DNA of 64,000 nt from Morinoia aosen (lineage: Eukaryota; Arthropoda; Malacostraca; Amphipoda; Talitridae). The number at the start of each line of letters is the position of its first letter. The stretch's first letter is position 1. Positions 46,515 to 58,831 of this stretch are shown here, one piece after another. The stretch spans positions 31,301,422 through 31,365,421 of the forward strand of contig CM059570.1 in the NCBI GenBank assembly GCA_030386875.1. The letters are read 5' to 3'. The notes beneath the pieces are model-generated. The model searched no databases and was not told where the DNA came from. It saw only the letters and a list, made by a program, of their open reading frames with translations. Made by a program: the position numbers and the translations under genes.

Positions 46515-48625
46515 CAGAAGCTATTCGGAATTTCCCAAAACCCACTACACAGAGAGAGTTGCGCAGGTTCTTGGGATCGGTGAATTTTTACCACCGATTC
46601 CTAAGGAACTGTGCGGCGACTCTTGCACCACTCTCCTCCCTCATTAGAGCCAAAAAACGAGGGAAGTCAGTACTTATCGAGTGGAACGATGTGGCAGAGG
46701 AGGCATTCAAACAAATTAAAGCGGAACTCGCAAATGCGACGGAGTTGGCTTACCCACACCCGAACGCAAAACTTAACCTCCTAGTGGACGCGTCAGACTT
46801 TGCTGTCGGCGCGTTATTACAACAAACCGTTAATAACAACACGTCTCCCCTGGCGTTCTTTAGTCGGAAACTTTCTCCCACCGAACAGCGTTATAGCACG
46901 TTCGGGAGAGAGCTTCTGGCGGTCTATCTCTCCATTAAACACTTCCGCTATACCCTTGAAGCACGTCAGTTTACGGTATTCACCGATCACAAACCTCTCA
47001 TTAATGCCATAAGAATTCCTCCTGACCGCCACTCCCCTCGAGAAAGTCGGCACCTGAGTTACATAGCACAGTTCACTAACGATCTCAGGCACATTAAGGG
47101 GGACGAGAACACGGTCGCCGACTGCTTATCGCGTGTGCACAACGTGGTATTAAACCCGTTGGCGCCCGAGTTCCGACCTTCTGTGCAAATGATTTCATTG
47201 GTCGATATCATCGCCGAACAAAAAGCCGACTTGGAGATCCAAACCTTGATTGAGTCTCCTAGCTCGTCCTTAAAGCTGTCACTCAGAGAAGGCGTTTATT
47301 GTGACGCCGACCGTCCTAACCGATATTATCTACCAACGAAATCACGCTTTCCCACCATGAAACATTATCATGAACTCGCCCATCCCGGAACAGATAGAAC
47401 CTTCCGCTTAATCGCAGATCGTTTTGTTTGGCCCGGGATGCGTAGGGCCATAAGAGAGTTTGTTCGCAATTGCCCAGATTGCCAAGCTAGCAAAGTCACT
47501 CGGCACAACAAAGCCGCAATTCAACCTTGTGCCTTCTCCGGAGGCAAGTTCGACGCAGTAAACATTGACATTGTGGGACCCCTTCCTAACTCCCGCGGCT
47601 TCTCTTATTTACTTACAATGATAGACCGTTTCTCCCGTTGGGTCGAGGCTGTCCCCATTGCTAACATAACGGCAGAAACCGTAGCTCGAACTTTTGTAGA
47701 GACGTGGATTTCCCGTTTCGGGGTTCCTTTGAGCATCACGCATGATCGTGGTGCTCAGTTTACTTCCACCTTGTGGTTAGAGATCTCCAAAATCCTAGGT
47801 AGGGCCAATATCTCGACCACCGCTTTCCACCCTCAATCAAATGGACTCATCGAGAGAGTCCACCGTGACCTCAAGGCGTCCCTGCGTTGTTTGCGGTGTC
47901 ATGATGACTGGGTGGATCGTTTACCTATTGTATTACTTACTCTGCGGAATTTGTTTAGGCAGGACCAAAAGTGCGCGTCCTCCGAACTGCTTTACGGGAA
48001 GTCCTTAAGATTGCCCGGAGATGTTATTGATCCCGCTTACCAAATTGATGACTCCCCCAGTCGAATCACTGATTACGCGGCACGTCTCAAACGCGCGATG
48101 CAGCAATTGGTTTACAAACCGCCTCGCCCGCCTTTACCATCTGAAAGCCTAGACCCCTTTTTGCAGAATTGTACACATGTTTACGTACGGGTAGATGGTG
48201 TAAAAACCCCCTTGCGACGTCCCTATGATGGCCCCTACAAGGTCCTCAAGAGGACGCCTAAGTATTTTGTAATCGAAAGGGGTACCAAGAGCGACAGTGT
48301 TAGCATCGACCGATTGAAGGCGGCGTATGTTTCCGTCCCTGACAACCTTTCCACCACCTCTCATGAGTCACAACCCAGGCTGCAAATTAGCCCCAGGTCA
48401 ACACCTGTCGAGCCCACTAATTTGCACTTATCTGCTTGGGCTAGGACCCTTCCACCCACTATGGAGTGCAATGAATTAATCGTTCCCCTGAATACCGTTC
48501 AAAGAACGCTGTCGGAACCTCGTAATTCGGGTGCTCCCACTTCGGTTGATGCTTCTGATACTGTTGTTCCCCATCACGAAAATGCCACCAATCTGAAGTT
48601 CACGCAAGTAGGGAACTTAATTTGA
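46511..48625 (+). pseudogene. Ty3/Gypsy pol fragment: RNase H and integrase
   Basis: Homology resumes with [20 protein letters not shown], the connection segment after the polymerase core. RNase H follows ([14 protein letters not shown] with its first aspartate at about 46787, [18 protein letters not shown]). Next is the integrase zinc finger (H-x3-H at HELAH, then CPDC) and the catalytic core with D at 47567 (NIDIVGPL), D at 47744 (THDRGAQF) and E at 47852 (NGLIERVH). The last two are separated by 35 residues, the D,D35E signature. A C-terminal tail of about 180 residues ends at a natural stop. The frame from 46511 to 48625 is free of stops, so decay since the core deletion is limited. The order polymerase-RNase H-integrase fits Ty3/Gypsy and excludes Copia. 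No 3' LTR or polypurine tract is visible after the stop. Confidence 0.9.
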
Positions 48626-50640
48626 TTATGTGAATTTGAAGCTTGAAGAGCACAGCAATCTAAAGGTTGAGAATTGGATTGATTGGTATTCTTTGACAAG
48701 GCAGGGTCACCAGAAGCCGGGGAAGGCTTCAATATATTAAATGAATTGATATGGCCACTTACTCAGAAGGAGTTTAGCACAGTGTTCGGACGCAATATTT
48801 CTAGCGTCTTGTAATCAAACAAGGAAATAACAAAAACCACCATACAGCCAACACTGGGGAAAATGAGAGAACAAATAGCTCGCCTTTTGGAGTATATTTA
48901 GATAGAAGGTTGAACGCCGAAGTGCGAGGCTTGAGGCTTGGTTCGTGAGACGTTCTTGGGGAGAGTCCAAGGTGGTTGAAGAACTTCAGACGATGCGTTC
49001 AGCTCAGGCTTGTGGAAGCGTGTGCTGGAGTGTGAAGTTGAGGTTGATGTAAGGTGGGAGGTTCCGACATTAAGTGGGTCGGCGATTGAGTGATGAGTAT
49101 GGGAATAGCTACCGGTTGGGAAAACTCGGTAGGAAAAGGAGGCTCTCGACCCATTAGTCTCAACTGGAGATTTTAGCGGCTTAGCTGCAGGATGCAGGCC
49201 TTCCAGTTTAGTGAAGTTTGAAGAGTAGGAGAAACTTGGAGGGAAAACTTGGAGGCAAAAACTTGGAGGCAAAAACTTGTAGGCAAAAACTTGGAGGAGG
49301 TAAGCTCCTTAGGCTATCAATGCAGAGGGGCTGCCCTCAAGATGTTACAAATGTTTGTGAGTGAGGGGAATGTGTTGTCCAGGGTCCTGTGAGGGAACAA
49401 GTGACTTGGATTAATTTGTACGGTAACGAGTCTATTCATACACATGTGCAAGACTGGTGCTAACTGTTGCATTAACAAGAAGAACAATGGCAAAGGTCTA
49501 GTGATAAGATCAGTCCGCAGCTCTAGCGCCCGAGTCGCAGCCTGTATCATCTTAACACCAGAATCGGTGTTCCAGACCAACTGGTCACAAACTCTATCTT
49601 GATAACACAAGCAGTTACACAATTGGTAAGTAATTGGCAAATGGAATTTAATTATACTGGTTGGCTTCCAGGTATTCTGAAAGTAGCTAGCTAAATGCTG
49701 CAAGTTGGCTGTTGTGACTTGAATCACTCATATAAAAAGGAGTAGCATATGAAAAAACACGACAGTCAAAAACAAACTAAAAATGCAAACAAAGTTACAG
49801 TGATTTAAAAAAGGCTCAATTAAATGCAGGGAAAAATATTGAACTAACTCCAAAATGATCTCTGTGGACAGCAAAGTGTCTTAAACCTATGCTCAGCACA
49901 AAAAATATCTAAGGAGCTAATGCCAACATCGTACTAATACTGATAGCACAATAAGGAATCATCAGAGAATAGTAAATACGAAAACAATGACAAAGATGGG
50001 TAGTGAGCTTGAAGCTTGTGCCTAACTAACACTGGCACAGAGAAAACATAGTGAATGTTCCTACGTCAGTTACATGAGTAAGCTCTAATTTAACAAACAA
50101 GTCAATAAAAATATAATGAAACACTTAAAATTAACACTTGATACTTACAAATGCCCCCTCTGGGGCCCAAGCACTACGCACAGGAGGCTCTCTACGTAAA
50201 ATGACGAATCTGCCTGGAAAACCGGCCTTATATACGCTTGTGAGCGCTTGCGAAATGGTTCTGCGCAATGTTTCCAACGGAAGTGACGAACGGGAACGTG
50301 ATCGGCAAATATTTTCGAAACACATTTTCGGTAAAATTTCGGGTTTTAACGAGTGAATTCAGGTTTGTAAATTTATGAAAATAATTACATTGATATAACT
50401 AAATTTTAGGATGTTCGTTTTAACGTTTTTATAAATTCAAGTGAAATGCGTCCCAAGAGTTCACTACAGTACAATTCAATAGGCGATAAGATTTAATTGT
50501 TGACGGAGTTGAGTATAGCATTTACAACTATGAACGGAATATTTCCATCCAACCAATCCCATACCTTGGGTATATGTGGCATCGCATGCTGATCTAATTG
50601 GATGATTAATAAAAACTTAATGTTTCTTGCATATGAATTA
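48626..50640. other. Unique DNA, no supported gene
   Basis: A short 16-bp repeat (ACTTGGAGGCAAAA) occurs at 49232-49296. Frames on the minus strand at 48898-49272 and 49317-49727 show no domain. Nothing else recognised. Confidence 0.45.
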
Positions 50641-50689
50641 TTTTTGAACCGAATCTTGAGAAGGTGTTTACATCTACTATGGAAAACGT

Positions 50690-53063
50690 TCCTACTACAG
50701 TTCCTACAGAAAAATGTATGAAAGAAACAGAATTACTGAGCATGAATGGCAGAGTGCATGGAATGAGTACAAGGACCAGCAGAAGAAAGTAAGGAGAATG
50801 ATTAATGAGGCTAGAGTTAAAGAGGAGAGACACCAAGTTGAAGATCTAAGAAAGAAAGGTCCGGATGGAATAAAAGATTGGTACAAGTTTATACAAGGTA
50901 ATGATAGAAGTAATGAAGTTCAAGTTGATGAATTAGTAGTCAATGGATGCAGTGTGCAAGATAGGATGCAAATGGTGAAAGCAGTTGAAGAATACTGGGA
51001 GGACATTGGTGGAATGAATGAGCAGGTTACAGATGATGCACCCATAAATTTTCTGATTGATGAACGTGAACTGCAAATGGAAGACGAAATCACTTGTGAA
51101 GAGATTGTAAGTTTTTTGAAGAAAGTGAAAAATGGAAAGGCATGTGGCCCTGATAAGATCCCATATGAGTTCTATAAATGTGGAGGAGAGAGTGTAGTCA
51201 GTATGTTGAAATGTTTATTTGATGAGATATGGAAGAGTGAAAGAGTACCGGATGACTGGAACAAGTGTAATGTAGTTCTGTTGCATAAGGGTGGACATAA
51301 GAATATGAAAGAACTTAAAAATTACAGACCAATTGCACTGGGTGACACTGTATGTAAGATATTTTGTGGTATTTTGAATGAGAGAATGAAAAATTTAGTT
51401 GAGGAATTAGGAGTCCTAGGTGAAGAACAGAATGGTTTTAGGCAAGATCGACGTGGGGAAGATAATCTGTTTGTAGTGAGTGAAATAATTGAGCGAATGA
51501 GGAAGGATGATAAGAAGGTGTATTTAGCATTCCTGGATATTGAAAAAGCGTATGACAGAGTGGATCGGGTTAGGCTCTTTGAAGTTTTGAGAAAAGTTGG
51601 GTTTAGCAGAAAAATAGTAAAAATTGTACAAAGTCTGTATGAGAACACAAGTGCCATATACAGGTTAGGGAATTTGGAAACGGGGCAAGTGAGGAGTGTT
51701 AGAGGAGTGAGACAGGGCTGTACTCTGTCTCCCCTGTTGTTTGGATTGTACACAGAAGAATTAGCAGTTCGACTACAAAGGAGTGGCTTAGGATTGAAAG
51801 TTGGTAATGAGAGACTGAGCTGTTTGTTGTATGCTGACGATTTGGTTGTGGTTAGTGAATGTGGACATGAACTGCAAAGGAGCTTGACATTGTGAACGGA
51901 TATAGTACAGATTTCAAGATGAACTTCGGTGCCGACAAAAGCAAGGTGATGGTTATAAATAGTGATGAGACTGATAGAGACAGACTGTGGAATATTGGAG
52001 AAATCAGAATAGGTAGAACAAAAGAATACAAATATCTAGGTTGTATGATAAGTGAAGATGGATGCACTAGAACTAAGGGTGAGAAAGTGGCAAAAGCTAT
52101 GCAGTGGAGTGGACGATTAAGTAGCGTGGCCAGATACAGAGCAAACAAGTATGAATGTGTGAGAGGAATGTGGAAGTATGTTGCTGTACCTAGTGTCATG
52201 TATGGTATGAGTGCTCTTGCCTGGAATGGAAGTGATCTTGAAAAGCTGGATGTAATACAAAATAAGGTAGGACGGTTAGCATTAGGTGCTCCGAAATGGA
52301 CAGCTACAGAAGCCATTAGAGGTGACCTTGGGTGGAGCCTATTTTCAGAAAGAATGATGAAAGCGGTGCTGAATTATAAGGTGAGAATTGAAAGAATGCA
52401 GAATAGCAGATGGGTAAAGCGAATTTTTGAATGGAATCTGAGTGTAAGCTATTGGGAGAAAGTGTGTTGGGGGCATGCAAGGAAGCTTAGTATGCAAAAG
52501 ATTATTCATGTTAGAATTGGGAGACCTGTGGATGACTGGAGTTTAATAAGTCCTGGAGTTGTAGGGCCTGAGTGGGACTACAAGAGGTGGAAGAAAGAGA
52601 TTGAGAGGCAAACAAAAGAATATGGATTGAATAAGTGGAGGCTTAGCATGATGCAGAAGCCTACACTTGACTGGTATATGAAAAAAGAAGCACCTAAGTT
52701 TGAGATGTTCTATGATGGTAGTTTTGGAAGTCAACTCTTGTTTGCTGTGAGATGTAAGTCATTGAGTGTGAACAGCGTACATGGAGGTGGAATGAGAATA
52801 ATAACAGATTATGTCGGCAGTGTATTAGTGGAGTGGAGGAAACAATTGAGCATTTTGTGCTGGAATGTAGTAAGTATGAGCAAGAGAGAGAAATTTTTAT
52901 GAATGTGGTGCTTGAGCAGTATGGAGAGAATGAGTGGTATGCCAGATGTGCTGAAGATGATTGCGGTATGAGCTGTCTTGCTGGATTGGATCAGGAGTGT
53001 AATCTGAGTATCATTGAAGCTATGAAAATGTTTCTTGTGCGTGCCTGGAGTAAGAGACAGTGA
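50690..53063 (+). pseudogene. 5'-truncated non-LTR retrotransposon (LINE) ORF2
   Basis: Frame 1 (from about 50690 to 51880) carries a reverse transcriptase of the RVT_1 non-LTR type: NGKACGPDKIPYEFYK, KNYRPIALGDTVCKIF, FLDIEKAYDRVDR (first catalytic aspartate), RGVRQGCTLSPLLF and YADDLVV (51830-51841). A one- or two-base change near 51880 moves the frame to NGYSTDFKMNFG and the thumb/connector region (YKYLGCMISEDG). A second change near 52810 moves it again to a terminal CCHC finger (CRQC ... EHFVLEC) and a helical tail ending at 53063. Both breaks are small indels in otherwise well-preserved sequence, so the insertion is fairly young. The endonuclease domain that normally precedes the polymerase is missing, as in typical 5'-truncated copies. 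A CR1/L2/Daphne-like family is possible; I cannot place it by eye. Confidence 0.88.
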
Positions 53064-53315
53064 CTGGAATGAGCCAGTCAGGTAAAATGGTCAGTTATGA
53101 CCCAATATGCCTGGGGATGGTGTTTTGACACACTGGCTATCCCAGTGATGCCATTCAATGGCAGCTTGTAACAAGGATTGGTAGATCCTGAGTAGTTTAG
53201 TGGACAAGTCTGGTACCAGGCGCTGAACTCTTTGAGTGAAAATTGTGGAGGTAATTGTAGGCCGTTACAAAGGCCCCGACGCTGTCGGCCCTCAATTTCA
53301 AGTTCAAGTTTGTTA
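53064..53315 (+). other. 3' untranslated region and tail of the LINE
   Basis: After the stop there is about 220 bp without a frame, then a GC-rich hairpin (GGCCCCGACGCTGTCGGCCC, near 53271) and the microsatellite-like end TTCAAGTTCAAGTTT at about 53297. LINEs of the CR1/L2 kind often end in a stem-loop plus a short tandem repeat rather than poly(A). The same tail sequence, with another stem-loop, occurs at about 60075-60108. Confidence 0.6.
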
Positions 53316-55104
53316 GGTATTGGTGGTGAGGGTTAAATTCATAATAGTTATTAACGTCCAATCCTAATCTTTCTTTTTGCTCGATAGTGCTTTTCGAAAT
53401 CGTAAGAGAAGGTTAATAAAGCATGGGAACTCAGCTCGGGTATTTATTGAAGGGAAGCCCGGGAGGACTGGCGATGAGCTGGACTGGAAGAACTTGTCTA
53501 GGTGGGCACTCCGTGCCGGCGAGGTCCTGCGAACGATGGTGAGGTCCGGTGAGCGATGACGTTGGTCAAGTGTAAGTGAGTGTTTTTGGGGAGGTTCACA
53601 GTGTATAAGTTTAGCGACTGACAGACCGGCAAGTGGTTGCAGTTTAGAGATGACAACAGTTCAGAAACGTCTCACGTCACACTTAGGCAATTATGTTGTA
53701 TAACTCGATGAATGAGTTAGAGATAAGATTTGCCAAGTTAATATGCGACTTGTGTAACTCAGATGAATGTATAGGTTCCGGTTAAGACCCAAGGAAGTGT
53801 TGTGGCGTTTGGGGGGCCGTCGAGGAATCTGCAATAATCGAGGTCGCTGAATGAAATGGCTCTCGAAGAGGCACCAAGGAAAAATTCCACAACTGACATT
53901 CCCTACACTGCAATGGATAATTTTCCCATCACGGAGAAACACTGAGTCTTCCTACAGATTCAACACGAGCTATTTAAATTTGTTCTCTTTTGTCAAGCTC
54001 ATGAGATAGGATAGATTTTAGCAGCTGGCAAGCTTTTTCACTAATGCCTTTGCTTTAATATCAGAGCATGAGATTTACAAGAACTTCCGGTAATGACAAT
54101 CGTTATTCATTACCGAAACTACATGCGATTAAGCACAAGATCTACGGAATATAATGAAATATCCACACAGCCAAAAACGTTTGCAAGAATATGCAAGACA
54201 GTACAAGACTTGTGATTTTTAGAGCAGTAATATCGGTGATTCCATTTTGTGGAATTATGGAAAATACATGTGACTTAATAACACATGATTCATGAAGCAG
54301 AAGGGAAATATAAAAATAGCTAAAATGCATAGAATGAGAATTAATACTTTTTTCGTACTCTACAATAACTAGGTTCACACGAGAAATAAAAAAGGCAGTC
54401 CTAAATTCATTAATGTCAAATCGTACTGAAAAAGAAAAACTGCAAGAAAATCCTGTAGTCACAGGATAATATTTACACATAAAGGAGGAGAAATTCTTGC
54501 ACGTAGAAATGACATGACGCGGCAGTTATCGCGTTCGCCATCTTCCGCGAGACGCCGGCATAGCACCGTACGCGTTCACGAAGTATTTTTGTACGCGAGT
54601 AGCAATATCACCATGGCAGATGCAAGTATATATTTTTGCAGCAGGAATAAAAAAGGAACATGATTTGAATGTTGATAATGAAATCTTGACACCGAAATGC
54701 AATGAACATATGACGCAAAATTTACGCTACGTTACAAACGAATTACGAACGAACGAACGAACTACGTTACGAATGCTATTTACGAACTCTACGACTATTT
54801 GCATGTTATCTATATATCACGACTGACACGATCACTTATACTTAGCACAATGGACACTAAAAATTATACTTAACCTGAACACGAAAAGGAACACGATATT
54901 TTCTAACACAGGTCTACTTACGAGAACTGCTGTAACACCAAACTAGAGAGACGCACAAGTGAGAGTGAGTTTGAAAGAGACGCGCCACTGCGCAGTATTG
55001 CCATTCAGGGGCTTCTCTCTCGAAAAATGTCAAGTGTTATATATATCTCATGCATTTACACAAAAACTTCAAGGAATACTAATTATAAGTAGAAAATTAA
55101 TAAT
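53316..55104. other. Unique DNA, no supported gene
   Basis: 54530-54620 is locally CpG-richer (TCGCGTTCGCCATCTTCCGC and GTACGCGTTCACG) and could be a promoter remnant. ACGAACGA repeats lie near 54740. No coding domain. Confidence 0.4.
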
Positions 55105-55109
55105 AATAA

Positions 55110-55401
55110 TGTTGGCTTACCTTAAAGTTTTGCTCGGTGCCTTCACCGCCAGCAAAACCGCCAAGCAGCTGCCGTAGCTGGTTGGCCTTCCTCGTTTGCC
55201 CAGAGGAACGAAAGCAAGGCACCCGCCTTGCTTCACACAGGTTACGAAAAGAACGCGCCGGGGATGATGCGAACCGAAGAACGAAAACACACGCGCGTCT
55301 ACTCTTTTCCACTGTCATATGAACACTGCCGACCGGGCGGCTCCGATCCCTGGCGGTTGCATCATGGTACGACAATTGTCGCATCGTACGTCAATCCCAC
55401 A
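55110..55401 (-). repeat. 3' LTR
   Basis: 292 bp, TGTTGGCTTACC to GTCAATCCCACA on the plus strand. Contains an 8-bp stem (AAGCAAGG/CCTTGCTT) present in both LTRs. Confidence 0.93.
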
Positions 55402-55409
55402 TCTCCCCC
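55402..55409 (-). other. Polypurine tract
   Basis: GGGGGAGA on the minus strand directly abuts the 3' LTR, the position where plus-strand DNA synthesis is primed. Confidence 0.8.
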
Positions 55410-55440
55410 AGTTTCTCGGGAAACTAGTGTGGCGGGGTGC

Positions 55441-58400
55441 CTAGCACTCGTACTCGCTAAGGTACGAGGGACGCCGTCGCTCACGGCGTGACCGCCTCAA
55501 TTGCGCCGGCTCCCCCTGGGGCTGCTCCGCCTCACCGTCGATAGCGACAGGCTCCTCGCCTTCCTCAGGGGAGTTTTCACTCGACGCGCTATCTGCCGCC
55601 GGCACCACTGGCGCCGCGTTTAGTGCGTCAACAACCACCCTCTCGGGCAACGCCAGAGGAGCTGCACCGCCGCCGCCACCTCCACCGAAGCTAACTGCTT
55701 CGGGCTCCGCAGCGCCATCAGCGCCCCTATGATTCTCGGGAACACGGCCCCGGTCACCGCCAATACGCCGTCTCCTGACGTCGCGCACATGCCTTGGCAT
55801 GCCGTCTACGCAGACTACGTACTTTGACACGACGCTGGTGACCTCACCTGGCGCCCACTGCTTCGTGCATGAAGGCAGTGGGGGCTTCACCCACACCTCA
55901 TCACCGACAGCAAAGCTGTTGTTCACGCAGCCATCACTCACCCGAAGATTGACGTCGAACGGCACTCGCCAGCGATACCGAAAAATACCACTCGAAGGGA
56001 CTGAGCCCGCCTCAGTGTCCTTCCGGGGCGTCACATTATACCAAAATGTAGCCTCCTCAGGGGTGATACCTCCCCTGGCGGCGATCCTTTTGATCGTCCG
56101 ATGATTTCTCTCCACGATCCCGTTGCCGCTCGGGGCGTAGGCGGCACGGAATCGCAGCGAAATCCCCCACGCATCAGCGAACTGTTCCACAGTCGCTGAT
56201 CGAAACGCCGTCGAATTGTCCAGTAGCAACTCGTCACACGGCCCTCGCTCAATTACGACCTCACGCAAGTGAGCAACAATGCTCGCTGCTGACTCATTCA
56301 GCAGCCGTCGCCAGATGGCGAACCGCGAGGGACCGCAGTCAACCAATGACAGGTAGAGCTTATTGCCATAATGGGTAACGTCAATCGCAACCCGGCGCCA
56401 ACTCTCCTCCACAGACAGATCCCCTCGCTCCACGAGATTTTCCCCCCGCAGCGCAGGATCGATCCGCTGGCAGGCCTCGCATCCAGCCAGCTCACGCTTC
56501 ACCTGTTCGCGCGACAGATCACCACGGATCTGACGCGCCAAGTAGAGCGTCCGATCGATGCCCAAATGATGCGGCAGATGAGCCGCCCAAATAGCATCCT
56601 CGAGACTCTCCCCGGTGGCAAGCACGGCAGACACCTCTGCGACGGCTTCACCACCATCGCGGTAACTAAGCCACCTCTTAGGTACCCTGGTCAGCTGGTC
56701 GGCCTTGTTCTCGATCGTCGAGACGAAGCGAACAGACACGACCAGACCATGCTCAGCGATCGTCTCACGGATCACCCCAAGACGTCGCTTCACGAGCATC
56801 TCCGCCGCACCCTTCGTGCGAACACGACTGCGACCATCGACAGTGTTGTCCATCCATGTGATGACTGTCCGGGAATCGCTGGCGACCGTGAAGGTCTCGA
56901 AACCCCACGCAATCGCCAAATTGATACCCCGCGCCACCGCTTCCAACTCGGCCACATTGATATGAAGGTGGTCCGACTCTTTTCAGAGCCAAGACGCATC
57001 CTCCACAATGCGGCCATCGACCTCAAGGGCCACACCAACTCCGAGGGAGCTGGCGTCGGCCCACACGGTAACCGTACCATGCGAGTCGACACCCCACACG
57101 CCCCCAACAGGGTCGTCCCGACGAGCCCGCTCCAACAGCTCCGCAGCCAACGAGCTGACAGAACCGTCAACCGGGTCGTCCCAAGAGCCGCTGCACCCCA
57201 GCCGTTTCAAAAAACTGCAACAAGGACGCAGCCACCCCGCCACGGGGTAATGGCCGACTAACCGACCGCACAAGGAAAACAGCCCTCTCTTCGTTAGGCC
57301 GACATTCACCGAGCCAAACTCGGAGAGAGCAGTCCCCCGCGACATTCGAAGATGTCCGTTGGCATCTTTCCGCAAAGAAATTCCCAACAGCCGGCCTCCA
57401 TCCAGGCACTCAGGCTCCTTCGACACAAGTCCGTACCGTGCCAAATGCTCCCGGAGCTCCTGCGCGCTGAGAATGGACTCACAAACCACTACATCATCGA
57501 TGTAGTGGTCCGTCCCTCGACGAACGCGATCGGTCAACGACAGAACCTTGCCGAGAATCACCGTCATGATTCGAGGCGCACACGAGAGGCCGAAACCTAA
57601 TCGCGTCAAAGCGTAAGGCACACCCTTAAACTTCACGATCTGGTACCGCCACAGATCCTCGAAAACGTGGATCTGCAGGTACGCGGACTTGAGGTCGACG
57701 ACCTTAAGCTCGCCCCGCAGCTGCCGCCACTTCCGAATCTTGTCGCCACACACAGCGACCATGTCATCACCAGTATGACATTCGACAAACCCGTTCAATT
57801 CACGATAATCCATGACCGGACGGACTTTGTCCTTCGTTGGTTGCACGACGGCCAGCAACGGAATGACGCCCGGGATGGGGCCATGCCATCGCCTCAACCA
57901 ACCCTTTGAGATCCAACTCTGAATCTCCGCCTCATAGCGCTCCCGCACGCGAGGCGCCTGAGTACATCCGTACTCCGCGACCCGAGTCTGCAACCCCTCG
58001 GGCGGCTTCTCAGACCACCGCCAACTGACGGTCCACCGCCCGTCAGCGAACCGAGCAACAAAGTCAGGGTCGACGATCTCGATCGGTGCTGGCGCACCTC
58101 TCGACTCCACCGACCCCGCCCCTGTCACCAGGCCGGCTCCCAGCTTGGCACAGGCGAGCCCATTGCTGGACCCCCTACAGCATCCAGCTGACCGGGATCT
58201 CCCCCAGTTAACTGCATACTTCGAGTCAGGACCTCTTCTAACGGTGACGCCCCCCATGTGATCAATAACATCACTCCCGAGGAGACAGTCCACGCCAAGA
58301 TTCCCCAACTCCGGCATGACGAGCGCAGTGACACCAAAGCAATGCCCCTGCAACCCGACTACCACACGACAGTGCTTCCCCACATGGGAAGTTCTGCCGT

Positions 58401-58758
58401 CCGCCGTTAGCAACGGCCGCCCCGGCCGGGGGCACTGGCCCACCACCACCCGCGGACAAACCACCGTCCGCTCGCTCCCGGAGTCTACCAGACACCAAGA
58501 ACAATGCCCATTCAAGATGGCACGAACGACTGGCAACCGACGCCCCGTCGTAACGCCAGTCGCTCCGAGCGATTCTAGATCGCCCCGACCCAGCGACACA
58601 CCCGTGCCGCTCAAGGTCCCTCTCTCCGAGGGGGCGCCGTCACCTCCCTCGGGGGGAGGAGACCTCCGGTAAGCTTGGCTTACATGGTTTCCATTGAGGA
58701 GGACGCGTCGCCCCGACTGGCGTCCTCCGCAGAGAAACCCGACCCACCAACCGCAGGC
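55441..58758 (-). pseudogene. pol: pol of the LTR retrotransposon, one internal stop
   Basis: Open in one frame from 58758 to 55441 except for a TGA at 56985-56983. Retropepsin: LVDSGSERTVV (DSG at 58485-58477). Reverse transcriptase: RPVMDYRELN, VVDLKSAYLQI (catalytic D at about 57696), LTRLGFGLSCAP and YIDD (57504-57493). RNase H: VWADASSLGVGVAL (D at about 57057) and ELEAVARG, VASDSRT. The TGA falls between these two RNase H blocks. Integrase: H/H and CEAC finger, then D at 56382 (VAIDVTHYG), D at 56220 (LLLDNSTAF) and E at 56112 (NGIVERNH), with 35 residues between the last two. The C-terminal tail has a glycine run and a basic end (RRSRRERRRPSY). pol lies in the -1 frame relative to the end of gag, so its translation would need frameshifting; it has no start ATG of its own. 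The enzymes copy the element RNA into DNA and insert it. All catalytic residues remain visible. Confidence 0.9.
56983..56985 (-). other. Internal TGA stop in pol
   Basis: The only stop in more than 3.3 kb of pol frame. It lies within RNase H, between the DASSLG block and the ELEAVARG block, and separates integrase from the upstream domains. The sequence on both sides is in the same frame, so this is a point nonsense change, not an indel. Confidence 0.9.
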
Positions 58759-58831
58759 CTACTTACCGCCGGACAGTCGCAAGCGAAATGCCCGACCTCC
58801 CCACATGCAAACTTCCTTTTGGCGGGAGCCT

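Noticed and set aside
45483-48890. LTRs around the Gypsy pol fragment
   Set aside because: I compared the flanks by eye and found no direct repeat, primer site or polypurine tract, so the ends appear lost.
56371-57261. 296-codon plus-strand frame in the LTR retrotransposon
   Set aside because: Antisense shadow of pol in GC-rich sequence. The minus strand carries the recognisable RNase H and integrase motifs.
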